From Proales similis (taxonomy: Eukaryota > Rotifera > Eurotatoria > Ploima > Proalidae): 64,000 bases of DNA. The notes below the pieces were generated by a model, which was not told the DNA's origin, made no database searches, and saw nothing but the letters and a program-made list of their open reading frames with translations. Of the stretch, positions 24,204 to 37,300 are shown piece after piece. The DNA lies in contig JAGVRJ010000003.1 in assembly GCA_019059635.1 (NCBI GenBank), positions 1,984,001 to 2,048,000 of the forward strand. Reading direction: 5' to 3'. Position 1 is the first letter of the stretch. The number at the start of each line of letters is the position of its first letter. The translations under genes were made by a program, and so were the position numbers.

Positions 24204-25837
24204 ATTGTCAACAATTAGCAGAAAAAACTGAGATAAGATGTTCGAATAATCATTAAATGAACTTACTTGTGAGACGGTATCAAATGCGTACGTGGCTAGA
24301 AATGTTCACACAGACGTATAGTCTTTACTCATCGTTTATGACTAACCATTAAATAGCGCTCGGCGCATTCAAACGGGATTGACCATGTTACGGACAAATA
24401 GGTATTATTTTTTTCTGATAAATCAAGAGTTTGAATGTTTAAGAAAAAATTATACAACTTTGTAATCAATATTTGTACTATTTGTATGGGGTCAACAACT
24501 GATTGATATTAGATAAATATAGATAATGGGACTGTTCTGACTTTAGTTAGAATCTGTTACAATTAAGTTTGAAGGACAAAGTTTAAAATTGTGTTCTAGA
24601 ATTTAGACAGAGCATAGTTTTAAGGGCTAAAATTTTGTAAAAAAAAAAACAATTTTTATTATCGTTAAAATTTGAGATTTTTTAAATTAAGTTCCGCAAT
24701 ATTTAACTAAAATCGTTAAAAGAAAAAAATAATGAAACGATTTTTATGTTAAGCCCACGTAATTAATTGTGCGAATAAATTTATTGAATTAAGCTTCTTC
24801 TCACCGAATTAGCCTTAGGAAAACTGATAACCTTATGCCGATTCGAGAAGGTTACCCAATCGTTATCCAATCTTAAAGTTTAGGATTGTATTAGGATTTA
24901 TTGGTTTACGTTGCGAACTGCTCGACCACTATTAGGTTGTGTTTTGATCAAAAATTGCACAAGAAAAGTGTAAAACATAAACAAATTCATAATATAAACT
25001 TCTTTATATCAGGAGCGTAGGAGTTTTCAATCTTAAATACAAAAACGAAAGCGAATTCATTAGATTCGTCTTTGAGAAAGAATCATAACAGCAAAAATGA
25101 AAATAAAGAAGCTTTAAAACAAAGATCAAACGATGTTAATTATTTATTAGAAAAAATACTCATCGAAAGCTGCGATTATCGATCATCATAATCAGCAACC
25201 GTCTAACCTACGTTGACGAACATAATTTCTCTTCAATATCGTAAATTAGCGAGAGAGCGAGACAGCACGAGGAAAAGGATGCGTTGAATTACTGAATGGC
25301 GTAAGGGGCACTGAGAATTGTATAAAATGAGTAAATGAGCTCGAACAGAGGGAATTTATTGAGAATTGGTCTGGCATTTCAACTTCCTTTTTTATTAATT
25401 GTAATAATTGGCAAAGTCGTCGCCTTTTGACTCGCTTCCACGAATGCGTGCCGCCAAGTCAATCGAATGATCTCACATATTATTAACGTTCTTTTTCATC
25501 TGTCTAAACCATAAACTGCGTCAAATCATAAGCTTCATATCCCAATTATTAAGGCTCTTAAAGAAAAAGAACTCTGATGTTATGAAGCAATATTTGATGC
25601 AGTCTATGCCTTGCTAAGATTTTAACAGTTCTTAGTTCTTAATTTAGTTTATTTTAGCTTAGATGTTTTAAACTGTGTACTTAAAAAACATCATGTTTAT
25701 TCGGTTAATCGGATGGTATTGAGACAGCCCTTAGAATGCCATATACTGCATCTCATCTTTGAGGTTTTGTCCTATCAAGTGATTTAAGCAACGTAAATAA
25801 AAACGGGTATATATATCCATTGAATTCTATAGTTACC
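24204..25837. other. 1.6-kb divergent intergenic region
   Basis: Between LRRC59 (minus) and the membrane-protein gene at 25838 (plus). No supported exon was found. The stretch is about 70% AT with A/T runs and must contain both promoters. It is the second largest gap in the window. Confidence 0.5.
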
Positions 25838-26842
25838 ATGCAGCCGTTTGACCAGGATCACACAGAACCCTTAATGCATAATGACAAATTGCCAAATATT
25901 GACGAACTTAGCAAGCAGAGCGAAGCGGACGAAAACGAAATTTCAGCTTTTACCCTTCAAGAACTATCCGCTCTGTATGACCTTCAAGTTGGGTTACGAA
26001 CTGCATTTATATTGAGCTCTATGCTCTTTCTGATTATTATTTATTTGTTGTGGAAAAATTCAAATATATGTTGTTCAAGCCGAAAAAGGAAAGACGACTA
26101 TGATATGGACTATTGGATTAAATATGTTAATAGCCAAAGTGAAGCTAATGAGCTTAGAGAAAGTAGTGTTCCAATTCTACAACTGCCCGAAAAACGAAAT
26201 GATCCTAACGAGGCCACTTCTGCTTGGGTGTTCGAGCACAAAAAGTTATGGCCAGCTGCTCGTAAGAATCATCCAATACATCGTGATCTAGGGCTCATAA
26301 AACTGCAGCATACAAGTAAAAGATCATCAACTTTACTTAATAATATAGGTCGCCCTCTTAAAAGAATAGTAAATCGGAAACTACTGAGTGGCAAGTCAAG
26401 CTCAATATCCAAAATCAGCAGACGCAAATCTCCATGTAACAGAGATTTTGATAACCAAACTCAGTTGCTCATAAACTATGCTAGGATTGATGCAATCTCA
26501 CGATCAAATCCCCTTCACATCTCATCAGTGCTCAGGAGCACAGATTATTCTGGCGTTTGTTCTCGTACTAATTTCAATTTGTCCACGTCACATTTTTATT
26601 CTTTTTCGATTGGCGATTGCTCTAGCGGTAATCAAAGACTCAAAAACCGATCCAATACTGAATCAGCAATAACTTTTGAGTCAGCGTTTGAAATGGTGAC
26701 CGAAATTATACTATTTAATAGACATAGACGGCACAGCTGGCCAAGAGTTCGCTCAGATCATCTACAGCTACATACTTTTTATCGGTATTTACGTGCATTT
26801 TACGGTCATTCGCGATTGCGCCCTCGAGTTCATGATGACTAG
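25838..26842 (+). CDS. Single-pass membrane protein of unknown function, 334 residues
   Basis: One exon. I start at the ATG at 25838 (MQPFDQDH); the frame is open 18 bp further upstream but without an ATG. There is no signal peptide. One hydrophobic helix at about residues 70-90 (FILSSMLFLIIIYLLW) is followed by a Cys/Lys/Arg stop-transfer segment (CCSSRKRKDD), which suggests an extracellular acidic N terminus and a cytoplasmic C terminus. The cytoplasmic part is Ser/Arg-rich with a conserved-looking block YDMDYWIKYVNS and a basic His/Arg end. The end may differ if an unseen 3' intron exists. I know no matching family. Confidence 0.55.
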   Translation: MQPFDQDHTEPLMHNDKLPNIDELSKQSEADENEISAFTLQELSALYDLQVGLRTAFILSSMLFLIIIYLLWKNSNICCSSRKRKDDYDMDYWIKYVNSQSEANELRESSVPILQLPEKRNDPNEATSAWVFEHKKLWPAARKNHPIHRDLGLIKLQHTSKRSSTLLNNIGRPLKRIVNRKLLSGKSSSISKISRRKSPCNRDFDNQTQLLINYARIDAISRSNPLHISSVLRSTDYSGVCSRTNFNLSTSHFYSFSIGDCSSGNQRLKNRSNTESAITFESAFEMVTEIILFNRHRRHSWPRVRSDHLQLHTFYRYLRAFYGHSRLRPRVHDD

Positions 26843-27324
26843 GATTAGATTGGATTTTTTATTAAAACTAGAGGCTAGATAGGAGGCTTTAAAATAATTT
26901 TTTTTCGCATCTTATAAGCTTTTTATTACTTGATGCCCGAATATTTACAATAAATAGACAAATAACTTGTAAATCACTTAATTAAACTTGAACTTTTAAA
27001 AAGTTTTCTGCCAAAGTCAAGATAACTGGACAACTGGATAAAAAATTAAAAGGAAGATCAGCCAAAAAAGCCTAAAAAGCCTAAAATACTTGTTTTGCTT
27101 AGTGACAAAAGAATGAAAATTTCCAGACTTCCTCGAACATGCTAAAAACGTGGCTAGTAAGATATAACTTTTGAAAATCGATATACTTTGCAGGTTTAAT
27201 GTTACCAAAATGAATTTGAATTTAAATGAATTTCAAAATAAATAATGGTCTTAGCCTACCGTAGTTTTCTGATTTCGATTTAAAATCTTATAGGAAAAAA
27301 CATTAATAATAATACTTAAAACGT
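26843..27324. other. Convergent intergenic region
   Basis: About 480 bp between two genes that converge. It must hold both 3' UTRs. Nothing else is visible. Confidence 0.5.
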
Positions 27325-29355
27325 TTATTTTGATTTTTCAAATTCGATACACCAGTTTCCTTGTTCATAAAACGATTTCGTAATACGAACTTCACTAATG
27401 CCTTCCAATAATTTTTCAAGCTCATTATTCTCAAACACATGATAGAACCGATAATAAACTTGATTGTTTGGTAATTGTTTCGAATCTCCTGCTTCATTTT
27501 GTTTTCGATAACACCATTGGACGAATACATCACTCTGTTTAAACTCTTCTCCAAACTTGTTAACAGATCGTGATTCTGATTTGGAAGATTTCTGGTTTTG
27601 ATCTTTTTTTGACAGATAAAACGACTTTTTATTCTGATAGTTCTGCTCTTTTGCCCATACAGTTATCAAAGCTCTTCCTCCTCTTTTTAGAATCCTTAAA
27701 ATCTCTTGAATAGCAGCAGCTCTTCGGCTCTTATTTTTTTATATATTTTTCAATTCTTTTTTTTTTCTTTAATTCTTGACTTACTTGGGTTGAAAGATGA
27801 TGAAGTACTGCAATACAGATTACAGAATCGAATTGTTCGTCTCGACAAGCGATCTTGAGGCAATCACTCACAAAGCAGTTAAATCCTCGATCATGGCAGA
27901 TTTGCACAAGCTGGTCGCTAAAGTCACACCCAAACTAAAACACATATTCAGATTTTATCTATTAAGTGAAATAAGCTTTTTTTAGAACTTTCCGAAATCA
28001 AATCTTTGCGAAAATTTAGGTATTTTCCATTTCCGCATCCAACATCGAGAAGAGAAGAATATGGTCTTAAAGATTGTAGGAATTCGATTACTCCGGGCCA
28101 AGGAGAATGGCGTGTTTGGCTAAAGTGATCCGCAATTTGATTATATACTTGATGAACATGAGATCTTTCAAAGTCTATCGCATCAGACTCTGTCTTAGGC
28201 AAATTAAGCTCAGGGGAATTAATTTGATTCGGCATTGTATTATTTTCGAATACAAAATCAGTTTTTTCCTTTAGCCGCTCATGTCGCACTTTTCTCAAGG
28301 TTACTGATATACGGCTCTGTCGTTTTTGGACAAAGATATTTCCTGCAAGATCTTTTTCAATATCATGTTTTCGTGCGACAATTCCGTGTTCCCAATCATA
28401 TCGTGAAGGGCCTCTCAAAACCAAGAGACTGTTAGGTTTCAATTTAATTTGAGTGTATCGATTCTCATCTCTTTGCCTAAAGCACATTATCACTGAAGAT
28501 TTTAGACTAAGTGAAATAATAAAGTCTTCAAAATTTTCTGGGTTGTCAACGTGAGGAGCAATTCCTTGACCAGGCTCGTAATAATTAATTGTTACTTGAT
28601 CAGGTTTGCTAGAAGTGAAATTGTCAATGCGTAATTTCTCAAATAACCTATCAAACACTTTCGGAATTGGACTCAGGTCTGGTGATCTAATACTTGCACT
28701 CGTAACTCCGTTGTCGTTATAATCAAATTCAAAACCAAAATGCTTTACACTCCGACTCTTAAGCGTCTGCTCACCTTTGTTAATTTCAAGAAACGCAATC
28801 AATTCATTTGCATAGGCTTCGTCTATATAATCATCTATGTAACTAAGCCCTGATGGAACTTGACTTGAGTAGATTAATTGATGATCCATAGAATCGGGCA
28901 CGGCGTCAACAGAGAATAAATAGAGTAAGACCGGAGTTTGATTAGTCAGCAGTGGTTTTCCTTGAAGAGATTCTATTGCAGCTTGAGTTGAATCTGATCT
29001 ATCATAGATTACAAAGGCATGGGAGCATTTTTCCGGCATTACTACGTCAACAATTTTCCCAAAGGTACCAAATTTGTTTTCAATAGTTTCATAGGATACA
29101 TTGTTTTCAAGCCCTCCGTTTCCAACGAATAAAAACTAGATTATTGATGAGTAAAAATGTAATGAGAAACTTGGTAAATTCTGTTTTACTGCATACTTGA
29201 CTTAAATCATTTTCTAGTCGATTTATTCCATGTTTTTTCTTAAGCATCGCCTCATATTTTTTGAGCTTACTAGTTATTTTTTTCTCTAGATACGAAGTTT
29301 TAGCCTTATCATTAGACATTTCTGTAGAAGGCTTAGCAGCTTTTTCTTCATCCAT
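27325..29355 (-). CDS. ALKBH8: ALKBH8, tRNA wobble-uridine methyltransferase / hydroxylase
   Basis: Exons 29355-29197, 29135-about 27990, 27934-27785 and 27729-27325 (about 620 residues). Domains in order: a basic N-terminal helix; an RRM (FVGNGGLENN, FGTFGKIVDVVMPE); an AlkB-type dioxygenase with INYYEPGQGIAPHVDNPENF (iron-binding His and Asp), a second His in EHGIVARKH and the oxoglutarate arginines in SRISVTLRKVR; and a methyltransferase with the SAM loop LLDVGCGNGKYL, ICIAVLHHLS and the end YYRFYHVF...QGNWCIEF. ALKBH8 with TRMT112 makes mcm5U and its hydroxylated form at position 34 of tRNAs, including the selenocysteine tRNA. Oddity: the exon 2/exon 3 join is off by one base with any GT donor I can see. 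Transcription may follow SDAD1, which ends 113 bp upstream. Confidence 0.88.
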
Positions 29356-29468
29356 GCTCTCTAAACAAAATTTATTAAAATTTGTTTAGTATTTTCCTTT
29401 GACACCAGGTTTTCAAACTTGGTTTTGGTTTTCAAGTTTTTCAATTGGCAGGTCTTTCTTATAAATCT

Positions 29469-32150
29469 TTATTTGAGTTTATTTTGCTTTTTAATGGAAT
29501 TCAATTTGGCTTGCTGCTTTTCCCTTTTAGACCTCTTAACTTTTCGGTTAATCTTATGTTTGAGCATCATGAATGCTTTAGTTTTTTTCTTTTCCTTGTT
29601 GGACTTTCCAAGTCTTTCATCTTTATATCGGTGTCCAAACTTGCCCCTATCCTCTCTGCCCTCCTTTTTACGATGAATTTAATTAGTGATCGAAGAAAGT
29701 AGAAAAAAGAAAAAAACTCATGACAAACCATAACACTTGCCAGACGGTCTTTCTTATTTTGTTTCGCCTTCTTTTCAAGCGAAGTTATTGCACTGATTGA
29801 AATGAGTCCATCTCTGGTCAATAATTAAATCAGTTAAAGAAGACCTTTAATAAATAAAAAGCATCCAACCGTTTAGCTTTTTCGTCTCGGTCTGAGTCCG
29901 ATGCGATTTCTATGTTCTTTCTCTTCTTAGCCCTTACAAAGTTCTTGTCGCTTATCTTTCCTTTTAAAACTTCTAGACGAATTTTTTTAAAGTCTTCCTG
30001 CGATAGGATTTTTTCAGTTGATATTTTTTCGGCCAATATTTTTTTTTCTTCCAAAGTAAGTTTATCCGGAACACATCCTGTATTGGCTTGTTCATCATCA
30101 CTTGTAACGTTAATCCACTCATCACTATCGCTATCCTCTTCATCGCTCGAATGCTTACGCTTGGTATTAAGCCGACTTTGCCCCAGTTTATTTTTGATAG
30201 GTGTTTCTTCTCCTTCGCTTTCATCACTTGTTTCTATCCATTCTTCATCTTTTGATTGTCTTTCTTTTTCTTCCGAAAAAACAACCTCTGCACCCGGCAC
30301 ATAACCTACAACTTCAGCCTCCCCGTATCGTGGCAACTTTTCCAAGTTACTAGTCATCTCCTCAGTAGGCTTGCCTCTCAATTTACGATTGAGCATTGCC
30401 GGGTTTTTTTCTCTGAACAATTGAATTAGTGATTTAGCAGCTGCTGAAACAGCTTTGTCCTTATACGATCTGTACTGTACTAAATCTCCCAATAGATCCT
30501 CATTAATTGCCAATGGGCAATTTTTGCATATTTCTCTTATTGAGTTTAACCCAACCGCAATTACTTCAGAACTATTTCGCTCGGTAATAAAGTTGTTGGC
30601 GATTTTCATCAATACCGGTTCGACGGTCTATGAAAAATTCTAACTACCAATCAGAAAAGTTTAATTATCGAAACTAAATTCTTACATCAGGAGGCGACAA
30701 TTCGTGACTTGAAATTGCTGCAAACCATAAGAGTTTTGGTACTTCTAGTTAGTTATGATAAATTAGGCGGCGGAAAATAGTTAAAAAGCGTGTTTAATCA
30801 TTAAGACCTTGCTGATGCGGATTAAGAAACTTCAGAAGAAAAGGATGATAGCTCTCAACGAATAGACCGTGAACACCAATCAGACGAGCAATTAATTCCA
30901 TAATGCCAAGCTTGAATTTAAATCCTTCGTTTGTGGTTTCAACAAGCTTGAATAATTTTTCAGCGAAATCCTGAGGATCATATATTAGATTTAGAGCACT
31001 AAACGTTGATGTTCCTTCGGTTTTCTTTTTTTCTTTACGTATAGTCTTTAACGCTCTCTCAGTTCGTTTCTTTCGGCTTTTGGTTTTTTTTCCGACTCTT
31101 AGACTCATAAGTACGTCTTTGGCAGTTACCTTTTCGTTCTTTTTTAAAAATCGAATAAACTTTAATCCGTTAAGCAATTCAAATTTGGAGCAAACAGGCT
31201 AACCTCTGCCTCACTATCATCATCGCTTTCAGGCTCTACATCTTTGCCGGCAAAAAATTGAAGGGCTAAAGAAACCGCTCGGGCGACCTTGCTGAAGCAA
31301 GCATCGGCTATCACGTTTACGGTTTTTGCGTCGTTCCAGATTTGCTTTTTGTACATGTCAATTAGTAGGCTCTATTAAACGGATTTAAAACATTTTATTT
31401 ATCTTGGAAAGGTTGGATCCTCAAGCTTACCACTATCGCCTTGACCACTGATACATGATTGTTTTTAATTGTATTAAATAAATATTGCTGAACTTTCTGC
31501 ACGGTTTGCAATGATGAAAATGTTTTTTTAGTTTATTCTTTTAATTTACCGAACAAAGACGCTGATCCCGCTGCTTGTCTTTGATTTTTCTTATATCATT
31601 GATCATGTACGAATACATTTCTTTTCTAAGATTTTTATCAGGGCATCTCATCAGAAAAATAAAAACTTCGTAGAGTGTTATAGCCTCGATTAAATTTTTT
31701 GTTCTCATGAGCATCAAAGCACGACAAAAGCTCTAGAATACTAATATATCAAGTTCTTGACAAATATTATGTTTAAGGATTTACGGCCTACCAAACGGAC
31801 TTCGGGATTGAGAACATTTGAGAATTTTTTAAGAATATCAATAATCTGTTGGGGGAAGATTTTTAGTTCTTCAAAATAACAATGCGAAACGTTTGCAACG
31901 AAAAGAACGAGGTCCATGAGTTGCTTGTTTACTTTGGTTGGCTGCATGAGATAGACCTGTAACATGGATTCATAGTTTTGATAAGTAAACAAGAACTTAA
32001 AAGAGCAAATAAAATTAAATTCAGATAACAGGTATTCCGAAGGAATTTTACTTCATCTTTGTAAGAGTTCGGATCACGTTTAATTCGATTTTGAAGTTGA
32101 AGTAAGTTATTGGCAAAAAAGTTCTTTGAGTTTGAAGAGTTTTTCGACAT
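29469..32150 (-). CDS. SDAD1: SDA1 homologue, 60S ribosomal subunit assembly and export
   Basis: Ten exons, all in phase: 32150-32052, 31995-31792, 31732-31550, 31496-31431, 31371-31204, 31159-30808, 30744-30686, 30627-29870, 29813-29729, 29663-29469 (722 residues; human 687). It starts [20 protein letters not shown] as the family does. It continues through [63 protein letters not shown] and YVPGAEV. It then has the acidic Ser-rich segment ([13 protein letters not shown]) and a basic tail with [20 protein letters not shown]1 is a nucleolar protein needed for late 60S maturation and nuclear export. Intron 5 is only 44 bp. Confidence 0.92.
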
Positions 32151-32549
32151 GTTCTTGGCTTATAGTAAAATTAACCTGATAGACCAATCTATTAAGTTTT
32201 TAGACCAAATTTAGAATAAAGCATGGCAAAAGAATCTTTAGAATTCGAGTACATAGAATTATTATAAAATTTAACGGCTAAGCATTAAAAGTTTAACAAT
32301 TCACTTAGGTCTTACCAATACTCAAACGAAAATTAAAATAGACTTGCTTTTGTTTTCCACATGTTTTGATCAAAATTATCCCCCAAAATAATTTTTTTCA
32401 AGTTTTTTTTATTTAATTTAATCAAAAAGTTGAACTTGCTTAAAAAATTGACTAGTAACACGCCTTTAGATTTTAAATAAAAGCTTAAAGAAAAAAGAAT
32501 TCAATAAATAGCATAATAGAATCAGAAAATGTTCTATCTCAAGTTTTCC
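32151..32549. other. Intergenic between AGA and SDAD1
   Basis: About 400 bp, very AT-rich, between co-directional genes. It holds the 3' end of AGA and the SDAD1 promoter. No other feature is seen. Confidence 0.5.
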
Positions 32550-33803
32550 TCAATTAAGGAGGCAATCAACTTCGAAGATTTGAGCACTTTGAGTATTTTT
32601 GTTAGAAACGCTATATGGAAAGCTTTTGATTCCATGGCATGCAGCACCTTCAAGATTTTTAAAAGTTAAGTGTTTTTACATCTTTTTTTTGCTTACCATG
32701 CGCTCCTGTTTTATTAACTGCTATAATTGCTCCAACAAATTGTGAGTATTTTTTCATTATCCGTTGTATGGCGTCTTTGGCAGCATCTTTTGGACTTGCG
32801 CCTTGTCTCATAGATTCAACAGCCTGGTAACTATTTTCGATTAAATTAAATCTCAGCTATTAACACTTTTAGAGTGCTTACGCAGGCACAAATCGCATTA
32901 ATATATCTCCATCTCCAGTACCGCAAGCCGCTCCTATATCATTATCAACATAGAGTCCACTGCCAATAATTGAGCTGTCACCAACTCGTCTAGCTTATGT
33001 TTACAATATACAGTTTACTCATGAGTTTATTACTAAAAGCTTACCCAGGCACCTTATGAGTTGCTCCGTTAGTTGAGGTTGCAGCAGCTATGTTTCCCCC
33101 TGAGTCAATCGCAATTATGCCGATTGTGTCATGGAATTTCGAGTTTACGTTGGGATTGTAGCGGCTGGTAGTTTTTTTTGAAAGTAATTTTTTGTCTATT
33201 GGTTTGTAGGGGCCACAATTGTACTGAGCGTCTGGAATAACGTTCATTCTAAAATTTGGCTGACAATTATTTTTCTTCCAATTAATCCATTTTTGCATGG
33301 ACTCTACTGAATGAATATCTGTTTGTCGAAATCCCATATCGATTGCAAACTCTGTTGCTGCCTCTCCAACAAGCATAGTATGCTTGGTATAAGTCATTAC
33401 TGCCCGTGCCACCGAAACAGCACTCTTAATTCTTTTCAATTGGGCAACTGCGCCAGCATCATGATTGACTCCATCCATTATTACTGCATCAAGTGTTGAT
33501 TCACCATGCTCATCCGGTGAGCCTCCATAGCCCACCGTTCCATCACATTGCAGCTCTTCACACTCCATAGCTCCGGCTTCAACGGCAGCCAAACGGTTGT
33601 CAGTAGAAATCAGTACTTGCCAAGCCTTATTAGTGGCATTAGTAAATGCCCAAGTATTAATCACTATCGGAATTTGATCTAAATTTAACCTACTAGTTAG
33701 TTGGTGTATTTTTTTTGTACTTTAAAAAAAGTTTACCATTAACCGACTCTCGAGCAAGTGCTCTATGCCACAAGATAAAAAAAAACATGTGAAACCATGT
33801 CAT
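32550..33803 (-). CDS. AGA: Aspartylglucosaminidase (lysosomal N4-(beta-GlcNAc)-asparaginase)
   Basis: Exons 33803-33737, 33678-33045, 32989-32882, 32830-32697 and 32647-32550 join in phase to 346 residues, the same length as the human enzyme. The N terminus is a signal peptide ([17 protein letters not shown]). Family blocks are [39 protein letters not shown] and [19 protein letters not shown] contains the nucleophile Thr207, which becomes the N terminus after autocleavage into alpha and beta chains. After it come [22 protein letters not shown] and [13 protein letters not shown]. It hydrolyses the GlcNAc-Asn bond of glycoproteins in lysosomes. All catalytic positions I know are present. Introns are 49 to 58 bp. 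Confidence 0.93.
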
Positions 33804-34380
33804 TTGAAAGCTGATGCACTTGTTCATAACAATAAATGTATCTAAATTAGAAATAGTCTAGGCCGAGCTGCAGGCACGTTATTAAAAACTAAAAGAAGGG
33901 TTTCGAAATAGGATAGAAGAATCTCTTTTATGAATTAAAATTTCATTCGTATGCTCTTCAAACTCGGTCAACTATCATGACTAAATAAAGATAAGTAAAA
34001 TAGATAACACCGATCTAGAAAAGACGCTACATCCGTTCAAAAAGAGTTTTGTCGGTCGATGAAAAATTTTATCTGTACAAATTTGCCGAGAGCAGACGAT
34101 CAAAAATCCACGTTTCTATGTTAAAAGTAAAGTGAGATTTGTACACGATTTACTGGGCATATCGGCAAAAAATGGAGTCACCCAAGTCATATTCAATTTA
34201 AAAATCCACTGAGTAAATTTGCTCTCTAGTTTACTGAAAGGTTTTTGTTATTAAACTTGGTATACCATACCAAGCTTAATTTGAGTTAAATAGTTTTCTA
34301 TTCCTCAAAATCTGCTTAAAAAGCATAGCGCTCTCAAACTGCTGAATTTTATTAGGAACCAGCGGTAACTACCCCCAAAT
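33804..34380. other. Intergenic between NAA15 and AGA
   Basis: About 580 bp without an open frame of note. It should hold the NAA15 3' UTR and the AGA promoter. A short imperfect palindrome (aacttggtataccataccaagctt, near 34254-34278) is visible, of unknown role. Confidence 0.5.
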
Positions 34381-37300
34381 TTAGTTAGGACCATCAAAAA
34401 TCTTAAGATCGTCCGTTTTTTCGGTTAATTCGCTAGCATTTGAATCGCTCGTGACCGAAAGAATGGCTAAACATTGGTTCCTGTCTAAGAGCTGCTCTTC
34501 CTTTGTTTTGAAATCGTATGCATAAGGGAAAAATTTAGCTGCTGTTTTCTTAAATCTGGCCAAGTCGTCTTCTTTTAATGAGCCGAATTCATTTTGCTGA
34601 AGTGATACCAGAATTCTGTTCAATTGCTTGAAAACGGGAAATATTAAATTCAGATTCGATAACTGGTTATAAACTGGAAATAATTACCTTAAGTATAACG
34701 GTAGATGGCTTCTGAATTTTCTCAACGGCTTGAATTAGAAGTGAGAGGGCATCTGTTTGATTGACGCATGGGTTTAGCTCATACAAGACTTTTGATGCTT
34801 GCCAGAGCGATTCAAAATCGGAATTTTCATTTATAAATTTTTGGTTCAAAGCATCGACTGAACTACTGGCGTTGTATGACGGTAGGGAAACAAGTCCTGT
34901 ATCAATCACTTTACGAAGTATTTCATTTAGAGACTCTTGAGCTTTGGAATCTTAAAAAATTAGCAATTAGAAATTAGTAGCCTAAAATTATAGTATATAA
35001 GTTTTTACACTTAAGTAAGAAAGAACAAAGATAAAAGTGGTATTGAGCCTTTTCCAGGTTTTCCTTCTTTAAGATTCCCATTTTTGAAAGGGCCCTTAGC
35101 ATCAGCAAGAATTTTTTTTTTCGACTGTAGACTTCAAACGATAAGCAATGAGTGCTGAACCGATTAGCGGCAAACTCTTCAAGGGGTTTTAAAAAGCGAT
35201 TGCATTCTTCTAAGGGGTTTTCCGGCTTTAAGAATTTTTTGTTCTAAAATTATCTTGGAATAAAAGGTCAGCTTGGCATACCCGTTCGAGCTTTTCAGGA
35301 ATCAGTTCCTCCTCATTGACAGTATCAGGTTCTCCTCCATCTTCTTTGTTCTTTTGCTTACTTAGCTCTTTTTTGCGCTGTTCTAGCTGCTGTTGCTTTT
35401 CTTTCTCGAGCTGGGCTTTAATCTGCTGTTTTTTTTGTTTGTTACGGAGCTTTTTTAGTTCAGACGGAGATAAATTTTGTGCTTCAAGATCGAGTTCATT
35501 TTCATAATCCTTTAGAGGCCGGTCAAATAGTCTTAAGTAGATTGCAATCGCAGTGTGTGCCGCTTTCAAAAAAAACGGGTGACCTTTGATTTTATCTTCT
35601 ACCCGAAGCATCTTCACATATGAACAGAGAGTCATTTTTCGCATGCAATAAGAATGAAAATCAAACTGATCTTCAATAAATTCTTGGAAATTCTTGGATT
35701 ATTTCCAGTTAATAAGGAATAAATTCAGAACTTTTTTTTCTACAAACTTACTCTTTCAACTTGATGACATTTCTTTAATGCCTCTCCTAGCTTTTCAAGT
35801 CGTCTAAAAGCTTGCGCACATTCGACTTCAAACCACATACATTGCATTTCATACAGGTAGTCAAATGAATTTGTATTCTCCTTAAAAACAATCCGAAATA
35901 AAATTGATTAATCTATAAAGGGTTTTTTTTTATGTCATTTCATACTCGTGTAAATTTTGAGGCGATTTCTTGAGCCTGAACCAACATGTTTGCTTTGAGC
36001 ATATATTTTGTGCATTTGTAATTAACGAACCGATCCGCTGTGTCCAAACTTTGCGCTTCATCAAGGCACCGAACTGCCTCCATAATATCTCCACAATGCT
36101 TGCTTATCTTTCCTTTTTCCATATACAGCTCCACCAAAGTGGGAGTGTGTGCGATTGCCCTGTTAATATAGGACAACGCTTTGTCACTCTCGCCTTTAAA
36201 ATCGTAGAGCTGGGCAAGAAAAAAAAGGACCCATAAAAGAGTAGTAGGCGTCTCTTTTTGGTTTTCATCTTGATCGAATATTTGCTGTGATTCTAAATTT
36301 TGTGCATAATTTTCGGCCAGTTTCTGAGCAAGCTCTAGTCTATCAGATTTCGAAAACAAATGGCTTAGCTCCTTAAAAAGAGGTGGAACACCTTTTCTTA
36401 ATGCACGCTTCATAAAGCGATCAAGAGTCGGGCGAAACATATTTCCTTCGAGAAACTCTAATGGCATTTTTCGGGCTACGCTTGAATACGGAAGTTTTTG
36501 CTGCAGTTCTGTATAAAATTTGAGCCTTGCCTCTTCGTTTTCTTTTTATACAAAAAAAAACTTAAAAATGATTTCAATAAATATAAGAATTTTAAGCCCA
36601 AAAATTACCCAGCCCCAAGCAAGTTTCGATTCGTTCAAAATATAAGCGATTATCTGGATTACGCTCAAGAAGACTTTGATATACGGCCAGAGCATCCTTG
36701 GCACGATCCAATTGAATAAAGCATTCAGCTCGCATTTCCTCCAGGGATAATTTGTCCAGAATGAATTTACTTTGAGCTTCAAGGTGAATCAGAGCTGTTT
36801 CAAAATGTCCTGCTTCTATATAAATAAATGCTTGATAGAGCAAAAGCTCCGACTGTTCGTAATCGATCTGTTTGTTTTGCTGTGTTTTATCAAATTCGTC
36901 CAGAATACGAATAGCCATCTCATAGTCCTTGAGCATATGGTACGACATGGCATATCCAATCCAAGAAACTCGTTGGGTGGGTCGAAGCTGTAAAAGTCGA
37001 TAGCGGGTATCTCGGCATCCTTCCCAATCCCTTATTTGTATTTGAAGCAGAGAAAGGTCACGAAGAATTTGAATATTCTCCTACAAAATAATAAGAAACA
37101 ACTCAGGTAAGGATTGATTGAATAAACCAACTAACCGGATCCCATTTTAGAGCATTACGGTAGCACTTGATTGCCTCATCATATTTTCTATCAGAACGCT
37201 GAATGAGACCGTAAACATGCCAGCAGACATGGCTTCTGAGATCGTTTCTCAATCCTCGTTGCGCGCATTCATAGGCTTCGCTTTTTCTATTCGTATAGTT

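Noticed and set aside
27797-27985. Plus-strand frame opposite ALKBH8
   Set aside because: It is antisense to the methyltransferase exon, whose sequence is clearly conserved on the minus strand.
31160-31203. Frame end [11 protein letters not shown] as the end of an SDAD1 fragment
   Set aside because: It is a 44-bp intron; the next exon continues SDAD1 in phase.
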